From Salinimicrobium tongyeongense (lineage in GTDB: Bacteria > Bacteroidota > Bacteroidia > Flavobacteriales > Flavobacteriaceae): a stretch of DNA of 64,000 nt. Under the pieces are notes generated by a model that saw only the letters and a program-made list of their open reading frames with translations, had not been told where the DNA came from and did not search any database. Shown here piece by piece: positions 29,674 to 37,813 of this stretch (the stretch's first letter is position 1; every line of letters starts with the position of its first letter). The stretch lies in assembly GCF_026109735.1 (NCBI RefSeq), contig NZ_CP069620.1, positions 1 through 64,000 on the forward strand. Direction: 5' to 3'. The position numbers and the translations under genes are program-made.

Positions 29674-29717
29674 CAAAAATACCTTTTTTTGGAAGGATGA
29701 TCCGTAACAAGAGTTAC
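29674..29717 (-). promoter_or_regulatory. Persulfide dioxygenase promoter with Crp/Fnr-type operator
   Basis: A perfect -7 box TATTTTTG (29674-29681, minus strand) is preceded by the dyad GTAAC-N4-GTTAC (29704-29717). The dyad centre at 29710.5 is 36.5 bp from the last base of the -7 box, which is about position -41, the class II Crp/Fnr activator site. The same geometry occurs at three other promoters here. Confidence 0.7.
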
Positions 29718-29750
29718 AGAAGACTATCATGATGGTTTTCAATGTTTAAG

Positions 29751-30239
29751 CTATTCAAATTCCGCACAATCCTGTGAAGGAACGTAAACCCCAGCAGCCT
29801 GTTGGTACACAAGGCTAGCCCCAAGATGGCCGGTATAGGTAAGGGTACCGGTACCGGTGGCCAGCAGGAGAATCATGATCAACCTGAAAAACATATTCTT
29901 AAAAATGGGATATTTGAGCTGTCTTAAAAGATCTACCCCCAGGCCTGCAGAAAAGAACCAGGCAGTGGCCCAGGCCATATTCTCATGTTCCTTTAAGATG
30001 GTAGGATCGCAAATTTTTCGGGAGACAATCCCATCGGCAAGATCACCGGTAAAAACGGAGATCCAGAGCGTGACCAGCCCGGCTATCAATAAAACCGTCC
30101 CTCCTCTTTCCCACACTTCTCTTGAATATTTTAGCGCAACCACCTTAAAGAGGAAGGCTACCACCAGCAGGGCGATGGGGAAATGGACAGACAGAGGATG
30201 AAAAACCTCTGTCCGCCAAAAATCGGGTATTTCTTCCAT
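29751..30239 (-). CDS. DUF2231 membrane protein
   Basis: The 162-residue inner-membrane protein has four predicted helices and the DUF2231 signature FHPLSVHFPIALLVVAFLF at residues 13-31, whose His residues may bind heme or metal. Later features are a conserved EHENMAWAT segment near 83 and LTYTGHLGASLVY near 137. The function is unknown; family members are often linked to c-type cytochromes or sulfur metabolism. It follows the lipoprotein gene by 2 bases and should be co-transcribed with it. Confidence 0.88.
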   Translation of the reverse strand: MEEIPDFWRTEVFHPLSVHFPIALLVVAFLFKVVALKYSREVWERGGTVLLIAGLVTLWISVFTGDLADGIVSRKICDPTILKEHENMAWATAWFFSAGLGVDLLRQLKYPIFKNMFFRLIMILLLATGTGTLTYTGHLGASLVYQQAAGVYVPSQDCAEFE

Positions 30240-30241
30240 AT

Positions 30242-30556
30242 TTATTGCAGCACCCGCACAGCAAGCGGATTAAGGCGTTTACCTTTTTTTTCCACATCAA
30301 CTTCTACTTCCATACCTTCTTCAAGTACAGAAAACTCTACCCTGCTCCCATTGCGGCTAAGCTCGGTACTGTCGGTAAAATACAGCTCGAGTATCTGGTT
30401 GTCGTCAGTTTCCACATAGATCTCCGTTTTGGAGGGTTCTACTTCCTGGATGGTTCCCTGGTAAGTTCCCGATTCTACCACACTTGTACTTTCACCACAG
30501 GCGAAGAACAAAAATATAGCAGAAATTAATACGGTGTTGAGCAATCTGGTTTTCAT
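30242..30556 (-). CDS. Small lipoprotein, unknown function
   Basis: The 104-residue protein has a lipoprotein signal ending in LFFAC near residue 20, so the mature protein should be lipid-anchored. The mature part is a small beta domain with alternating acidic strands, ending GMEVEVDVEKKGKRLNPLAVRV, a pattern like OB-fold or DUF5666-type domains. Function is unknown. Positions from METNMQL are open upstream, but MKTRLLN gives the normal signal. It is paired with the DUF2231 gene. Confidence 0.75.
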   Translation of the reverse strand: MKTRLLNTVLISAIFLFFACGESTSVVESGTYQGTIQEVEPSKTEIYVETDDNQILELYFTDSTELSRNGSRVEFSVLEEGMEVEVDVEKKGKRLNPLAVRVLQ

Positions 30557-30736
30557 AAGTTGCATATTGGTTTCCAAATAATTTCAATACCTCTAATTTA
30601 CTTAAAAGCAGGCTCTCCCCAAAACCCTGTCTGCTAATTATAAGCTTGTTCCCGGAAATATCACAAGCTGAAGCAGTTTACTAAACCCATAATATCCCAA
30701 ACCTGATGTTTGCCATAAAAAAGCTGGCACAGCTTA

Positions 30737-31348
30737 TTACTTTTTCTGGGCCACAAACCGAATTACTGCCCCCAGGCCGTCATGCCCGGTCCCTTCTTTT
30801 AAATCTACTTCGGTTTCATACAGTTCAAGGAAGTTAAGGCTTCCAAAATCCTCTTTTATTTCTTCTATTGAAAATAGTAAAGCTTCCTCTTTGGGTCCCC
30901 CAACCTTCGGGTTTTTCTCCTGATATTTCTTATGTTTTTTGCTGAAGCCTTCAAAGAATATCAATCCGTCCCTTCGAAGATAGGAAATCAATAATTCGTG
31001 GTATTTTTTCCTCACTTCCACAGGAAAATGAGCATAGACCAGGGCTATGGCATCAAAATCCCCTTTTTCAAACCCCAGGGAGGGCAGGTCCCCTACCCTG
31101 TAATCTAAGGCTACCTTATGTTTTTCAGCCAGTTTTAAAGCTTTTCTTTTACCTGCCTCACTTTGGTCAAACGCTGTTACCTTCCAGTCACATTTTGCCG
31201 CAAAGACTGCATTTCGGCCTTCACCTTCAGCAGCAAAGAGAATTTCGCCCGGGTCAAATTGCGTAAATCTCGAATGAAAATATTCATTCGGAACCTCGCC
31301 GTAAACATATTCTTCTGTACTGTAGCGTTCATCCCACATTTCTTTCAT
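30737..31348 (-). CDS. Class I SAM-dependent methyltransferase, TehB/thiopurine-methyltransferase-like
   Basis: The 203-residue cytoplasmic enzyme has the TPMT/TehB-type Rossmann core. It starts with MWDERYSTEEYVYGEVPNEY, and the motif I variant ILFAAEGEGRNAVFAA (with EGEGRN) lies near residue 37. Relatives methylate small thiols, selenium or tellurium oxyanions; the substrate here is unknown. It is the last of three co-directional genes with the second methyltransferase and the NAPE-PLD-like hydrolase. Confidence 0.85.
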   Translation of the reverse strand: MKEMWDERYSTEEYVYGEVPNEYFHSRFTQFDPGEILFAAEGEGRNAVFAAKCDWKVTAFDQSEAGKRKALKLAEKHKVALDYRVGDLPSLGFEKGDFDAIALVYAHFPVEVRKKYHELLISYLRRDGLIFFEGFSKKHKKYQEKNPKVGGPKEEALLFSIEEIKEDFGSLNFLELYETEVDLKEGTGHDGLGAVIRFVAQKK

Positions 31349-31358
31349 GGTAGTTGTT

Positions 31359-31976
31359 TTATTGTTTCTTCTGAAAACTGCAAAAAGTAAAGTTCTGTGA
31401 TTTTCCCGAAGGAGTCTGGTGGTCTACATTCTTCCCGTTTAACATACTGAATTCCTTCTCAAACAGCTGGCACAGGTTGTTCACTGAATACCGCTGCACT
31501 TCGAGCCCGCTGCATTTTTCAGGGCCTCGTTCCGAAAAGGTACCCATAATTACATAGCCGCCCGGTTTTACAGCATTTTTCAGCTTTTCCAAATAAGCCT
31601 GCTTTTCCTGCCCTGCAGTAAGAAAATGAAAAGCAGCCCGGTCGTGCCAAAGGTCGTACTGCCTCTCGGGTTCAAAATTTGAAACATCGGCTACAATCCA
31701 TTTCACCTCATCGGCCTTTTCACACATGCGTTCTTTTGCACGGGCGATGGCCTTAGAAGAAATATCAACCACGGTCACATTTGTATAGCCGAGGGAAATA
31801 AGAAATTCGGCCAGGAAACTATCCCCTCCGCCAATATCAATTATGGCTGCGTCTTCCGAAATTCCGCAGCTCCTTATAAGCTCAAGGGAGATTTGAGGCA
31901 TGGGTTCATACCAGCTCACCTCTGTAGGTGCTTTTTCAGAATATACCTTATCCCAGTGTTGCCGACTCCCGTTCAT
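31359..31976 (-). CDS. Class I SAM-dependent methyltransferase
   Basis: From MNGSRQHWDKVY the protein has 205 residues. Motif I is IIDIGGGDSFLAEFL near residue 38, followed by VVDISSKAIARAKERM near 67 and WHDRAAFHFL near 103, as in METTL12-like or small-molecule methyltransferases. The substrate is unknown. The gene overlaps the end of the upstream hydrolase by 29 bases and is followed after 10 bases by another methyltransferase. An upstream start at 32000 is also open. Confidence 0.85.
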   Translation of the reverse strand: MNGSRQHWDKVYSEKAPTEVSWYEPMPQISLELIRSCGISEDAAIIDIGGGDSFLAEFLISLGYTNVTVVDISSKAIARAKERMCEKADEVKWIVADVSNFEPERQYDLWHDRAAFHFLTAGQEKQAYLEKLKNAVKPGGYVIMGTFSERGPEKCSGLEVQRYSVNNLCQLFEKEFSMLNGKNVDHQTPSGKSQNFTFCSFQKKQ

Positions 31977-33024
31977 ATTGTTCAGTTTTGTTTTCTTCAA
32001 AAAGCCACCATGGCTCCTGTTGATATTCCGAAGAAAGATCTACAATTTCCCCGATTTTTGGAGATACATAATTTAATTTCGATGCTCTGGCCGCCGTGAC
32101 AAAACGCTGTATGGGCTCGTTCCAGGGGTGGTATGACAAAACAAATTTTGCCCAGTGCACCGGTACCAGCTTTTTTGCCTGCAGGTCTTGCGCGGCCTGT
32201 ACCGTTTGCTCCGGGAACATGTGAATTTGAGGCCAGTACTTCCCGAATTGCCCGCACTCCAGCAGCGCAAGGTCAAAAGGCCCAAATTTCTCCCCAATTT
32301 TCTTAAAGCTGTTGTCGTAACCCGAATCTCCACCAAGAAATATCCTGAAGTCAAAAAGTTCGAGCACAAAAGAAGACCATAAGGTTTGAGCCCGTTTAAA
32401 GCTGCGGCCCGAAAAATGCCGCGCCGGGGTGGAGGTCATTTTCACCCCCTTGCAAAGCTGCACCGCCTCCCACCAATCGAGCTCGTAAATTTTGCCATTT
32501 TTGACACCCCAGCTTTCCAGGTGCGCCCCAACTCCCAAAGCAGTGACCACTTTTTCAACTTTTGGCAGCAGTTTTTTGATGCTGGGATAATCCAGATGGT
32601 CGTAATGATCGTGTGTAATGACCAGCAGGTCGATCTTCGGCATATCTTCAGCATTAAAAATATCTGCCCCCTCAAAAGCTTTTCCGAAGAAGCGAAAGGG
32701 AGATGCATTTCCGCTAAAAACAGGGTCTACCAGCACCCTAAAGCCATTAATTTGAAGCAGGTATGACGAATGCCCAAACCACACCAACTGCGGTTTGTTT
32801 GGAGGGAGCTTTTTGAGACTGGGTTTTAAGTGCGGCAGTTCGCCCGAAGGCCTCACCGAAGACGGCCTGAAAATCATCTTTTTGAGAATGGTGAACACAG
32901 AGGTATCTCCGGGGTTTACCGAAGTTTCTTCTACATTCTTAAAACTGCCCTCCCGGTAATTAGGTGAGTTCTTTATGCGCTGCAGGCGATTGCCGGCCGG
33001 GGTTTTTCCAAACCTGTTCATCAT
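31948..33024 (-). CDS. MBL-fold hydrolase, NAPE-PLD/UlaG-like
   Basis: The 358-residue protein has the metallo-beta-lactamase fold of the NAPE-PLD group. The strand PQLVWFGHSSYLLQINGFRVLVDPVFS lies near 78, the metal motif THDHYDHLD near 136, and PARHFSGRS near 200. Human NAPE-PLD cleaves N-acyl-phosphatidylethanolamine; bacterial homologues may act on phospholipids or phosphodiesters. The N-terminus is soluble, with no clear signal peptide. It is 6 bases downstream of the ICMT-like gene. Confidence 0.88.
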   Translation of the reverse strand: MMNRFGKTPAGNRLQRIKNSPNYREGSFKNVEETSVNPGDTSVFTILKKMIFRPSSVRPSGELPHLKPSLKKLPPNKPQLVWFGHSSYLLQINGFRVLVDPVFSGNASPFRFFGKAFEGADIFNAEDMPKIDLLVITHDHYDHLDYPSIKKLLPKVEKVVTALGVGAHLESWGVKNGKIYELDWWEAVQLCKGVKMTSTPARHFSGRSFKRAQTLWSSFVLELFDFRIFLGGDSGYDNSFKKIGEKFGPFDLALLECGQFGKYWPQIHMFPEQTVQAAQDLQAKKLVPVHWAKFVLSYHPWNEPIQRFVTAARASKLNYVSPKIGEIVDLSSEYQQEPWWLFEENKTEQYERESATLG

Positions 33025-33030
33025 GGCTTA

Positions 33031-33495
33031 TCAAATTCTTCCTTTAAATTTAGGAAAAAATCTGCCGGTATTCCTTTTATAAAATACGTATTCAGGAAAG
33101 ATCTTTAAAAGCAGTTTTTCTTCATACCTGCTTTTGAAGTAAAACAACAGGTACAGCAGCAAAGAAATAAGCATTTTATAACCCGAACCCAGCCAGATGG
33201 AAAGGCCAAAAGCCATAAAAATAATCCCGGTATAAATGGGATGGCGCGCAAAGGCAAAAACCCCGCTGGTGATAAGTTTTGCCCCTTTTACAGGACTGGG
33301 GAAAGGCGATAGGGCCGAATTAAGCTGCACAAAGGCCATAAGCACCAGCACAAAACCTATCACAGCAAATCCCAGCCCCAGCCCGTGAAGGTTGTTTGAT
33401 AATTCAAAATGCCAGGCTGCTACCGGAATGAACCACACGAGCATAAGCAAAACCTGAAGTGCGACAAAAATCTTATCCTTTTTGGGAACAGCCAT
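33031..33495 (-). CDS. Isoprenylcysteine carboxyl methyltransferase (ICMT/PEMT)-family membrane protein
   Basis: The 154-residue integral membrane protein has about four helices. The ICMT/PEMT SAM-binding C-terminal motif is FARHPIYTGIIFMAFGLSIWLGS near residue 81, with the RHP-Y-G pattern. Family members methylate lipids or small hydrophobic compounds; the substrate is unknown. It heads an operon with the NAPE-PLD-like hydrolase and two more methyltransferases, which suggests lipid modification, though that is inference. Confidence 0.85.
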   Translation of the reverse strand: MAVPKKDKIFVALQVLLMLVWFIPVAAWHFELSNNLHGLGLGFAVIGFVLVLMAFVQLNSALSPFPSPVKGAKLITSGVFAFARHPIYTGIIFMAFGLSIWLGSGYKMLISLLLYLLFYFKSRYEEKLLLKIFPEYVFYKRNTGRFFPKFKGRI

Positions 33496-33530
33496 ATTTC
33501 TGAATTAATATATACACCTGAGTAAATTTC

Positions 33531-33544
33531 ACCTTCCGGAAGGT
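33531..33544. repeat. 14-base perfect palindrome between cydB and the ICMT-like gene
   Basis: ACCTTCCGGAAGGT is self-complementary with no T tract on either side, so it is not a clear terminator. It may be an operator for the ICMT-like operon or part of a cydB 3' structure. Confidence 0.4.
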
Positions 33545-33573
33545 ATAATGAGAATAAAATAAAGATTTAAAAA

Positions 33574-34614
33574 TTATTTTCCCATCTCGTCTTCTCCAGT
33601 CTTCAAAATTTTGATCATGCCGAAAGACTTCATTAAATGAAAAAGCCCCGGGAGGATCACACCTCCTCCAATGATCAACATCATCCCGAGATTACTTATT
33701 ACGCTTTGAGGCGGCAGCCCTTCCAACAGACTCAGCTCTTTTTCTGCCGTAATGATTATGTATGGGAAATGGGCATAAAGGGCAGCAAAAAGTACCAGCA
33801 CCACCTGCAAACCTGCCAGGTACCTGCTGGCGATGCGGTTTTGCCTGTTAATGGCCCGCCATAGCGGAACCAAAAGAAAGGCCGATAGCCCAACTGCAGC
33901 CAGTGAAACGGGATTATGAATAAAATCCCTGATAAACTTCACGTCTTGCACATAGCCGTAAATAATCAGAATAAAACCCAGAACAACCAGGGCGATTGTA
34001 AAATAAGCGGATTTACGGCTGAAGATCTTTCGCACCTCGCCTTCAGTTTCACCAATGAGCAAAGTGGAGGCAAGAAAAGCACAGAGTGCCGCATAGAAAA
34101 GCCCCACCAAAAGCGTAAAGACATTGAACCAGGGTAACATGTAAAGGTCTACAAAGCTGTACCTGGCAAAATCTTCAGCAAGAATGATCTTTCCGCCTAT
34201 GAGGGCACCAAAAGACATACCTAAAAAAACCGGAGTGATAAAGCTTGATATCCTGAACATCCAGTTATACCACACCTGCGACTCGTCTACAATGGCATCG
34301 TAATGCCGAAAAATGAATGCGACGCCTCTCATGGTGATGCCCAGCAGAACAAGCACAAAAGGCACGTGCAAATAGATCACGATCACATTGAAGTAAACCG
34401 GAAAGGCTATCCATAAGATCACGATAAGGATGATGAGCCAGATGTGGTTGGCTTCCCACACCGGCCCCATCACCCTGTAGATGGTGTCCCGGGTGGTTCT
34501 TTTATTTCGTGGGGAAGAAAATAATTCTACTATCCCCGCGCCAAAATCGGCACCGCCCAGTAACACGTAAAGCAACAGGGAAAATAACAGGAAGAAAAGG
34601 ACTACATAAAGCAT
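33574..34614 (-). CDS. cydB: Cytochrome bd ubiquinol oxidase subunit II
   Basis: CydB is the second subunit of the high-affinity bd oxidase, which reduces oxygen to water at low oxygen and resists sulfide. The 346-residue protein has eight or nine membrane helices, and the typical start LYVLLGGADFGAGIVELF (near 14) is followed by GPVWEANHIWLIILIV near 50. It lies 2 bases after cydA and is probably co-transcribed. No small cydX-type subunit gene was found downstream. Confidence 0.95.
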   Translation of the reverse strand: MLYVVLFFLLFSLLLYVLLGGADFGAGIVELFSSPRNKRTTRDTIYRVMGPVWEANHIWLIILIVILWIAFPVYFNVIVIYLHVPFVLVLLGITMRGVAFIFRHYDAIVDESQVWYNWMFRISSFITPVFLGMSFGALIGGKIILAEDFARYSFVDLYMLPWFNVFTLLVGLFYAALCAFLASTLLIGETEGEVRKIFSRKSAYFTIALVVLGFILIIYGYVQDVKFIRDFIHNPVSLAAVGLSAFLLVPLWRAINRQNRIASRYLAGLQVVLVLFAALYAHFPYIIITAEKELSLLEGLPPQSVISNLGMMLIIGGGVILPGLFHLMKSFGMIKILKTGEDEMGK

Positions 34615-34616
34615 AA

Positions 34617-35918
34617 CTAATCTTTTTCGGAATTAAGTACTTTGATCTGTCTTCTCATCAGCCAGGTGACGGTAAGGGCAAGCACGAGGTACACCACCAC
34701 GTACATGTAAAAACTAAATTCCATTCCCGGCATGGGCGTAACGGCCTCGCTGGTTTTCATAAAACCGTAAATGATCCATGGCTGGCGGCCTACTTCGGTC
34801 ACCACCCAGCCTGCTTCTACCGCAATAAAGCCCAAAGGGGCCAGAAAGACAAAGAGCAGCCAGTACCAGTTCCGTTTTAAAAGTGATTTGTACTTAAGGC
34901 TAATAAAATAAAGCAACCCGGCCAGCATGAGCAGGGTCCCGATTCCCACCATGACCTGGAAAGCGTAGTGCACCACTGCCACCGGCGGAAGTTCATCTGC
35001 CGGGAAATCCTTTAATCCCACAACTTCGGCATCAAAATCCCCGAAGGCCAGAAAAGAAAGTGCCCCGGGAATTGCTATTTTATGAGAAACTGTTTGTGTT
35101 TCTTCATCTACTATCCCTCCAATATAAAGCGGCACATTGGTATCAGTTTCGTAATGCGCCTCCATGGCAGCCAGTTTCACCGGTTGCCGCTCTGCAATAT
35201 CTTTTGCTGAAAAATCTCCGCTCAAAGGCTGAAGAAATGCAGCTACCGCACCAAATACAATGGCGATTTTAAACGCTTTTTTATGAAGTTCGGGCCTTTT
35301 ATTGCGGTAAACCTGAAAAGCATGTACTCCTGCCACCGCAAAGCTCGTGGCCACAAATGCCGCTAAGGTCATGTGCAAAGCCTGGGTGAACCAGGCCGGG
35401 TTCAACAAGGCCTGCACCGGATCAATATTGATATATTCCCCATTCACATAATCAAAACCCGTTGGCGCATTCATCCAGCCATTGGCCGACACCACCAGGA
35501 TTCCCGATGCCACACCAGATATCCCGATAATAATCCCTGTAAACCAATGGAATTTTTTGGGCAGCTTGTGCCAGCCGTAGAGGTAAAACCCCAGGGCGAT
35601 AGCTTCAACAAAAAATGCTGCCCCTTCAAGCGAGAAAGGCATCCCAATAATAGGGCCGGCATGTTTCATGAACTCGGGCCACAGCATACCCAGTTCAAAA
35701 GAAAGGGCAGTTCCCGAAACTGCTCCTGTCACAAAGAAAATAGCCACGCCTTTTTGCCAGGCCTTGGTCAATTCCAGATACAGGGGGTTGCGGGTATTGA
35801 GCCACTTCTTGTGCGAGACCACCATAAAGAAAGGCATCACCATCCCAATACAGGCGAAGATGATATGAAACCCGAGGGTAAAGGCCATCTGTAAACGTGC
35901 AAAATCAAGATTTTCCAT
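34617..35918 (-). CDS. cydA: Cytochrome bd ubiquinol oxidase subunit I
   Basis: CydA binds hemes b558, b595 and d and oxidises quinol. From MENLDFARLQMAFTLGFH the protein has 433 residues, normal for the short Q-loop type. The heme-ligand His is in LGFHIIFACIG near residue 16, and the conserved block GRQPWIIYGFMKTSEAVTP lies near 378. An upstream ATG at 35942 adds eight residues and is less likely. It lies just after tauE; no separate promoter was recognised, so it may depend on the tauE promoter. Confidence 0.95.
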   Translation of the reverse strand: MENLDFARLQMAFTLGFHIIFACIGMVMPFFMVVSHKKWLNTRNPLYLELTKAWQKGVAIFFVTGAVSGTALSFELGMLWPEFMKHAGPIIGMPFSLEGAAFFVEAIALGFYLYGWHKLPKKFHWFTGIIIGISGVASGILVVSANGWMNAPTGFDYVNGEYINIDPVQALLNPAWFTQALHMTLAAFVATSFAVAGVHAFQVYRNKRPELHKKAFKIAIVFGAVAAFLQPLSGDFSAKDIAERQPVKLAAMEAHYETDTNVPLYIGGIVDEETQTVSHKIAIPGALSFLAFGDFDAEVVGLKDFPADELPPVAVVHYAFQVMVGIGTLLMLAGLLYFISLKYKSLLKRNWYWLLFVFLAPLGFIAVEAGWVVTEVGRQPWIIYGFMKTSEAVTPMPGMEFSFYMYVVVYLVLALTVTWLMRRQIKVLNSEKD

Positions 35919-35947
35919 TAACATTGAATTTATGTTGAGCAAAAGGT

Positions 35948-35968
35948 CCTGAAAATGCCATTTTCAGG
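35948..35968 (-). terminator. Stem-loop between tauE and cydA
   Basis: CCTGAAAATG (35948-35957) and CATTTTCAGG (35959-35968) form a 10-bp inverted repeat around one base; in practice the tip would be unpaired. The minus-strand T tract after it is short, so it may be a weak terminator or a processing site that lowers cydAB expression relative to tauE. Its tip is the recurring AAAATGnCATTTT word. Confidence 0.5.
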
Positions 35969-35974
35969 GATCCT

Positions 35975-36775
35975 TTAAAAAATTTCCTTCCAGAAAATAT
36001 ACAGCCCCATCACCAGCACAAACCAGCCAAATCCTTTCTTCAGCTTTTTTCCGTCGATAAACTTATTGAGCCAGATTCCCAGGTAGATCCCGCCAATCGA
36101 GATGGCGGTAAATACCAGGAGAAAGCCCCAGTTGATCTCCAGGTTTTGCACATCTCCAATAAAACCTATCAAAGATTTTACGGCAATAATCACCAGTGAC
36201 GTGGCTACCGCCTTCTTCATGGGTAGTTTTGCCATGAGCACCAGTGCCGGAATGATCAAAAAACCGCCGCCGGCACCTACAATTCCGGTGAGTACCCCCA
36301 CAACTGCTCCTTCCAGGGTGATGAACAAATAGTTATACCTCACCCGCTTTGGTTTGGCATCTTTTTCTGAAGGTTCCAGAATCATGGAGACCGAAGCCAT
36401 CACCATGATAAGCGCAAAGAACAACATGATCCCAATATTCTTTGTGATCGTGAGGTCTCCAATGCTAATGATGGTTTCGGGTATGGCCGGAACTAAATAT
36501 TTTCGGGTAAGGTAAACAGCGATAAAAGCAGGGATGGAAAATACAAGGGCGGTTTTAAGGTCTACCCTTTTTTTCTGAAAGTTTTTTACCGATCCAAACA
36601 AAGAGGTCGCCCCTACTACAAATAAGGAATATGCTGTTGCCGTTACAGGGTTTACAGAAAGCAGGTACACCAGCACCGGAACAGTTAAAATGGAACCGCC
36701 CCCGCCAATAAGCCCCAGCACCACACCAATTATTAAAGCTCCTACATACCCAAGAATTTCTGTTATTCCCATCAT
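35975..36775 (-). CDS. Sulfite exporter TauE/SafE-family membrane protein
   Basis: The 266-residue inner-membrane protein has about eight helices, with the TauE signature GLIGGGGSILTVPVLVYLLSV at 22-42 and the repeat VGVLTGIVGAGGGFLIIPALV near 158. Relatives export sulfite, sulfoacetate or other sulfur anions, which fits removal of the sulfite produced by the persulfide dioxygenase at 28284. It lies between the Crp/Fnr regulator and cydAB, and its promoter carries the same Crp/Fnr-type dyad as the dioxygenase promoter. Confidence 0.9.
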   Translation of the reverse strand: MMGITEILGYVGALIIGVVLGLIGGGGSILTVPVLVYLLSVNPVTATAYSLFVVGATSLFGSVKNFQKKRVDLKTALVFSIPAFIAVYLTRKYLVPAIPETIISIGDLTITKNIGIMLFFALIMVMASVSMILEPSEKDAKPKRVRYNYLFITLEGAVVGVLTGIVGAGGGFLIIPALVLMAKLPMKKAVATSLVIIAVKSLIGFIGDVQNLEINWGFLLVFTAISIGGIYLGIWLNKFIDGKKLKKGFGWFVLVMGLYIFWKEIF

Positions 36776-36789
36776 AAATATTTTGAGCC

Positions 36790-36833
36790 CAAAATTAGCT
36801 TTTCATAGCTGCAGGGTCTGTAACAAAGGTCAC
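36790..36833 (-). promoter_or_regulatory. tauE(-cydAB) promoter with Crp/Fnr-type operator
   Basis: A perfect -7 box TAATTTTG (36790-36797, minus strand) is preceded by the dyad GTAAC-N4-GTCAC (36820-36833). The dyad centre at 36826.5 is 36.5 bp from the end of the -7 box, identical to the dioxygenase promoter. The site lies just beyond the stop codon of the Crp/Fnr gene. Confidence 0.72.
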
Positions 36834-36835
36834 AT

Positions 36836-37471
36836 TTAAAGGTCATAGACCATGATGCTGTTGCGCTGAAGCTCAATTTTCCCATCGAGTTCAAGTTTTT
36901 TAAGAAGTCGAGACACCACGACCCTAGAGGTGTGAAGGTCATACGCAATCTCCTGGTGCGTCACCTGTATCTGTTCGTTTTTATTGATCTTGGCCTTGTC
37001 TTGCAGGTACTTCATAAGGCGCTCATCCATATGCAAAAACGCGATGGTATCAATGGTATCAAGCATTTCTGTTAGCCGGCTGTGATAACTTTCAAACACA
37101 AAATTCCGCCAGCTCTTAAAGGCTGCGGTCCATTCTTCCATCTTTTCTACGGGAATCATCACCAGGCTGGTATCTTTTTCGGCCACGGCACGTATCTCGC
37201 TCCTGGTTTGGCCCAGGCAGCACGACAGCGTCATGGCGCAGGTATCGCCACGCTCCAAAAAGTACAGCAAAAGTTCATCGCCGTCTTTGTCTTCGCGCAT
37301 CACCTTAATGGCGCCCTCGAGCAACAACGGCATCTGCTTTACGTAATCTCCAATATCAATAATTACCTCGCCCGACCGCACTTTTTTAAGGCTGCCAAAC
37401 TTCAGCATCTCCTGCAGCAGTGCTTCCTCAAAAATAAAATGGTAGGCGTCTCTTAGTTCTTCTTCGAGCAT
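36836..37471 (-). CDS. Crp/Fnr-family transcriptional regulator with cysteine-rich sensor domain
   Basis: The 211-residue protein has a cyclic-nucleotide-type sensor barrel (about 25-120), a long dimer helix and a C-terminal winged helix. The recognition helix is TSRVVVSRLLKKLE (Arg183, Val184, Ser187, Arg188), with Val where CRP and FNR have Glu. The barrel carries Cys78, Cys84 and Cys85 (GDTCAMTLSCC), but there is no FNR-type N-terminal cluster motif. Thiol or persulfide sensing is a fair inference from the cysteines and from neighbouring tauE. It probably activates tauE and the three other promoters with matching dyads. Confidence 0.88.
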   Translation of the reverse strand: MLEEELRDAYHFIFEEALLQEMLKFGSLKKVRSGEVIIDIGDYVKQMPLLLEGAIKVMREDKDGDELLLYFLERGDTCAMTLSCCLGQTRSEIRAVAEKDTSLVMIPVEKMEEWTAAFKSWRNFVFESYHSRLTEMLDTIDTIAFLHMDERLMKYLQDKAKINKNEQIQVTHQEIAYDLHTSRVVVSRLLKKLELDGKIELQRNSIMVYDL

Positions 37472-37813
37472 AGCTGTGCATTTGCTTTGGTAAATTTAGG
37501 GTATTTCACACGTTTTTGCCCTACAAATTCCTGGCTTTCCCCGGGCATTTATCGTTAAAAACAGAATATTGAAGAGGTGGGTTTTAATTTCAGTAATTAC
37601 TTCGGAAGCCTGCCCCGTAAAATGTACAGAGGTTTTCAGGTTTTTGAGAGCTCCGGGTAACTTTATTGCAGGCAACTCTTATTCCTCCCTGAACTGTAGT
37701 GCACTGCTATTTCCGGCTTTTTCCGAAGTAACATAAAGGGAGAAACTGCAAACCTGAAGCCTTCCCGCTATTGGAAGATTCCTTATCTTTAGGCCCCACT
37801 AAAACGGTATATT
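37472..37813. other. Divergent intergenic region between the Crp/Fnr gene and the thioredoxin-like lipoprotein gene
   Basis: No gene was seen in these 342 bases. TATCTTTA (37784-37791), one mismatch from the -7 consensus, may serve the plus-strand gene at 37814. TAAATTTA (37491-37498) may serve the regulator. No RTYAY dyad at the 36.5-bp distance was found for either, so autoregulation by the same site is not supported. The stretch carries two CTTCGGAA words. Confidence 0.4.

Noticed and set aside
30643-30669. AGCTTGT/ACAAGCT inverted repeat upstream of the small lipoprotein gene
   Set aside because: 7-bp arms with a 13-base spacer, no T tract and no link to a promoter box; too weak to name.
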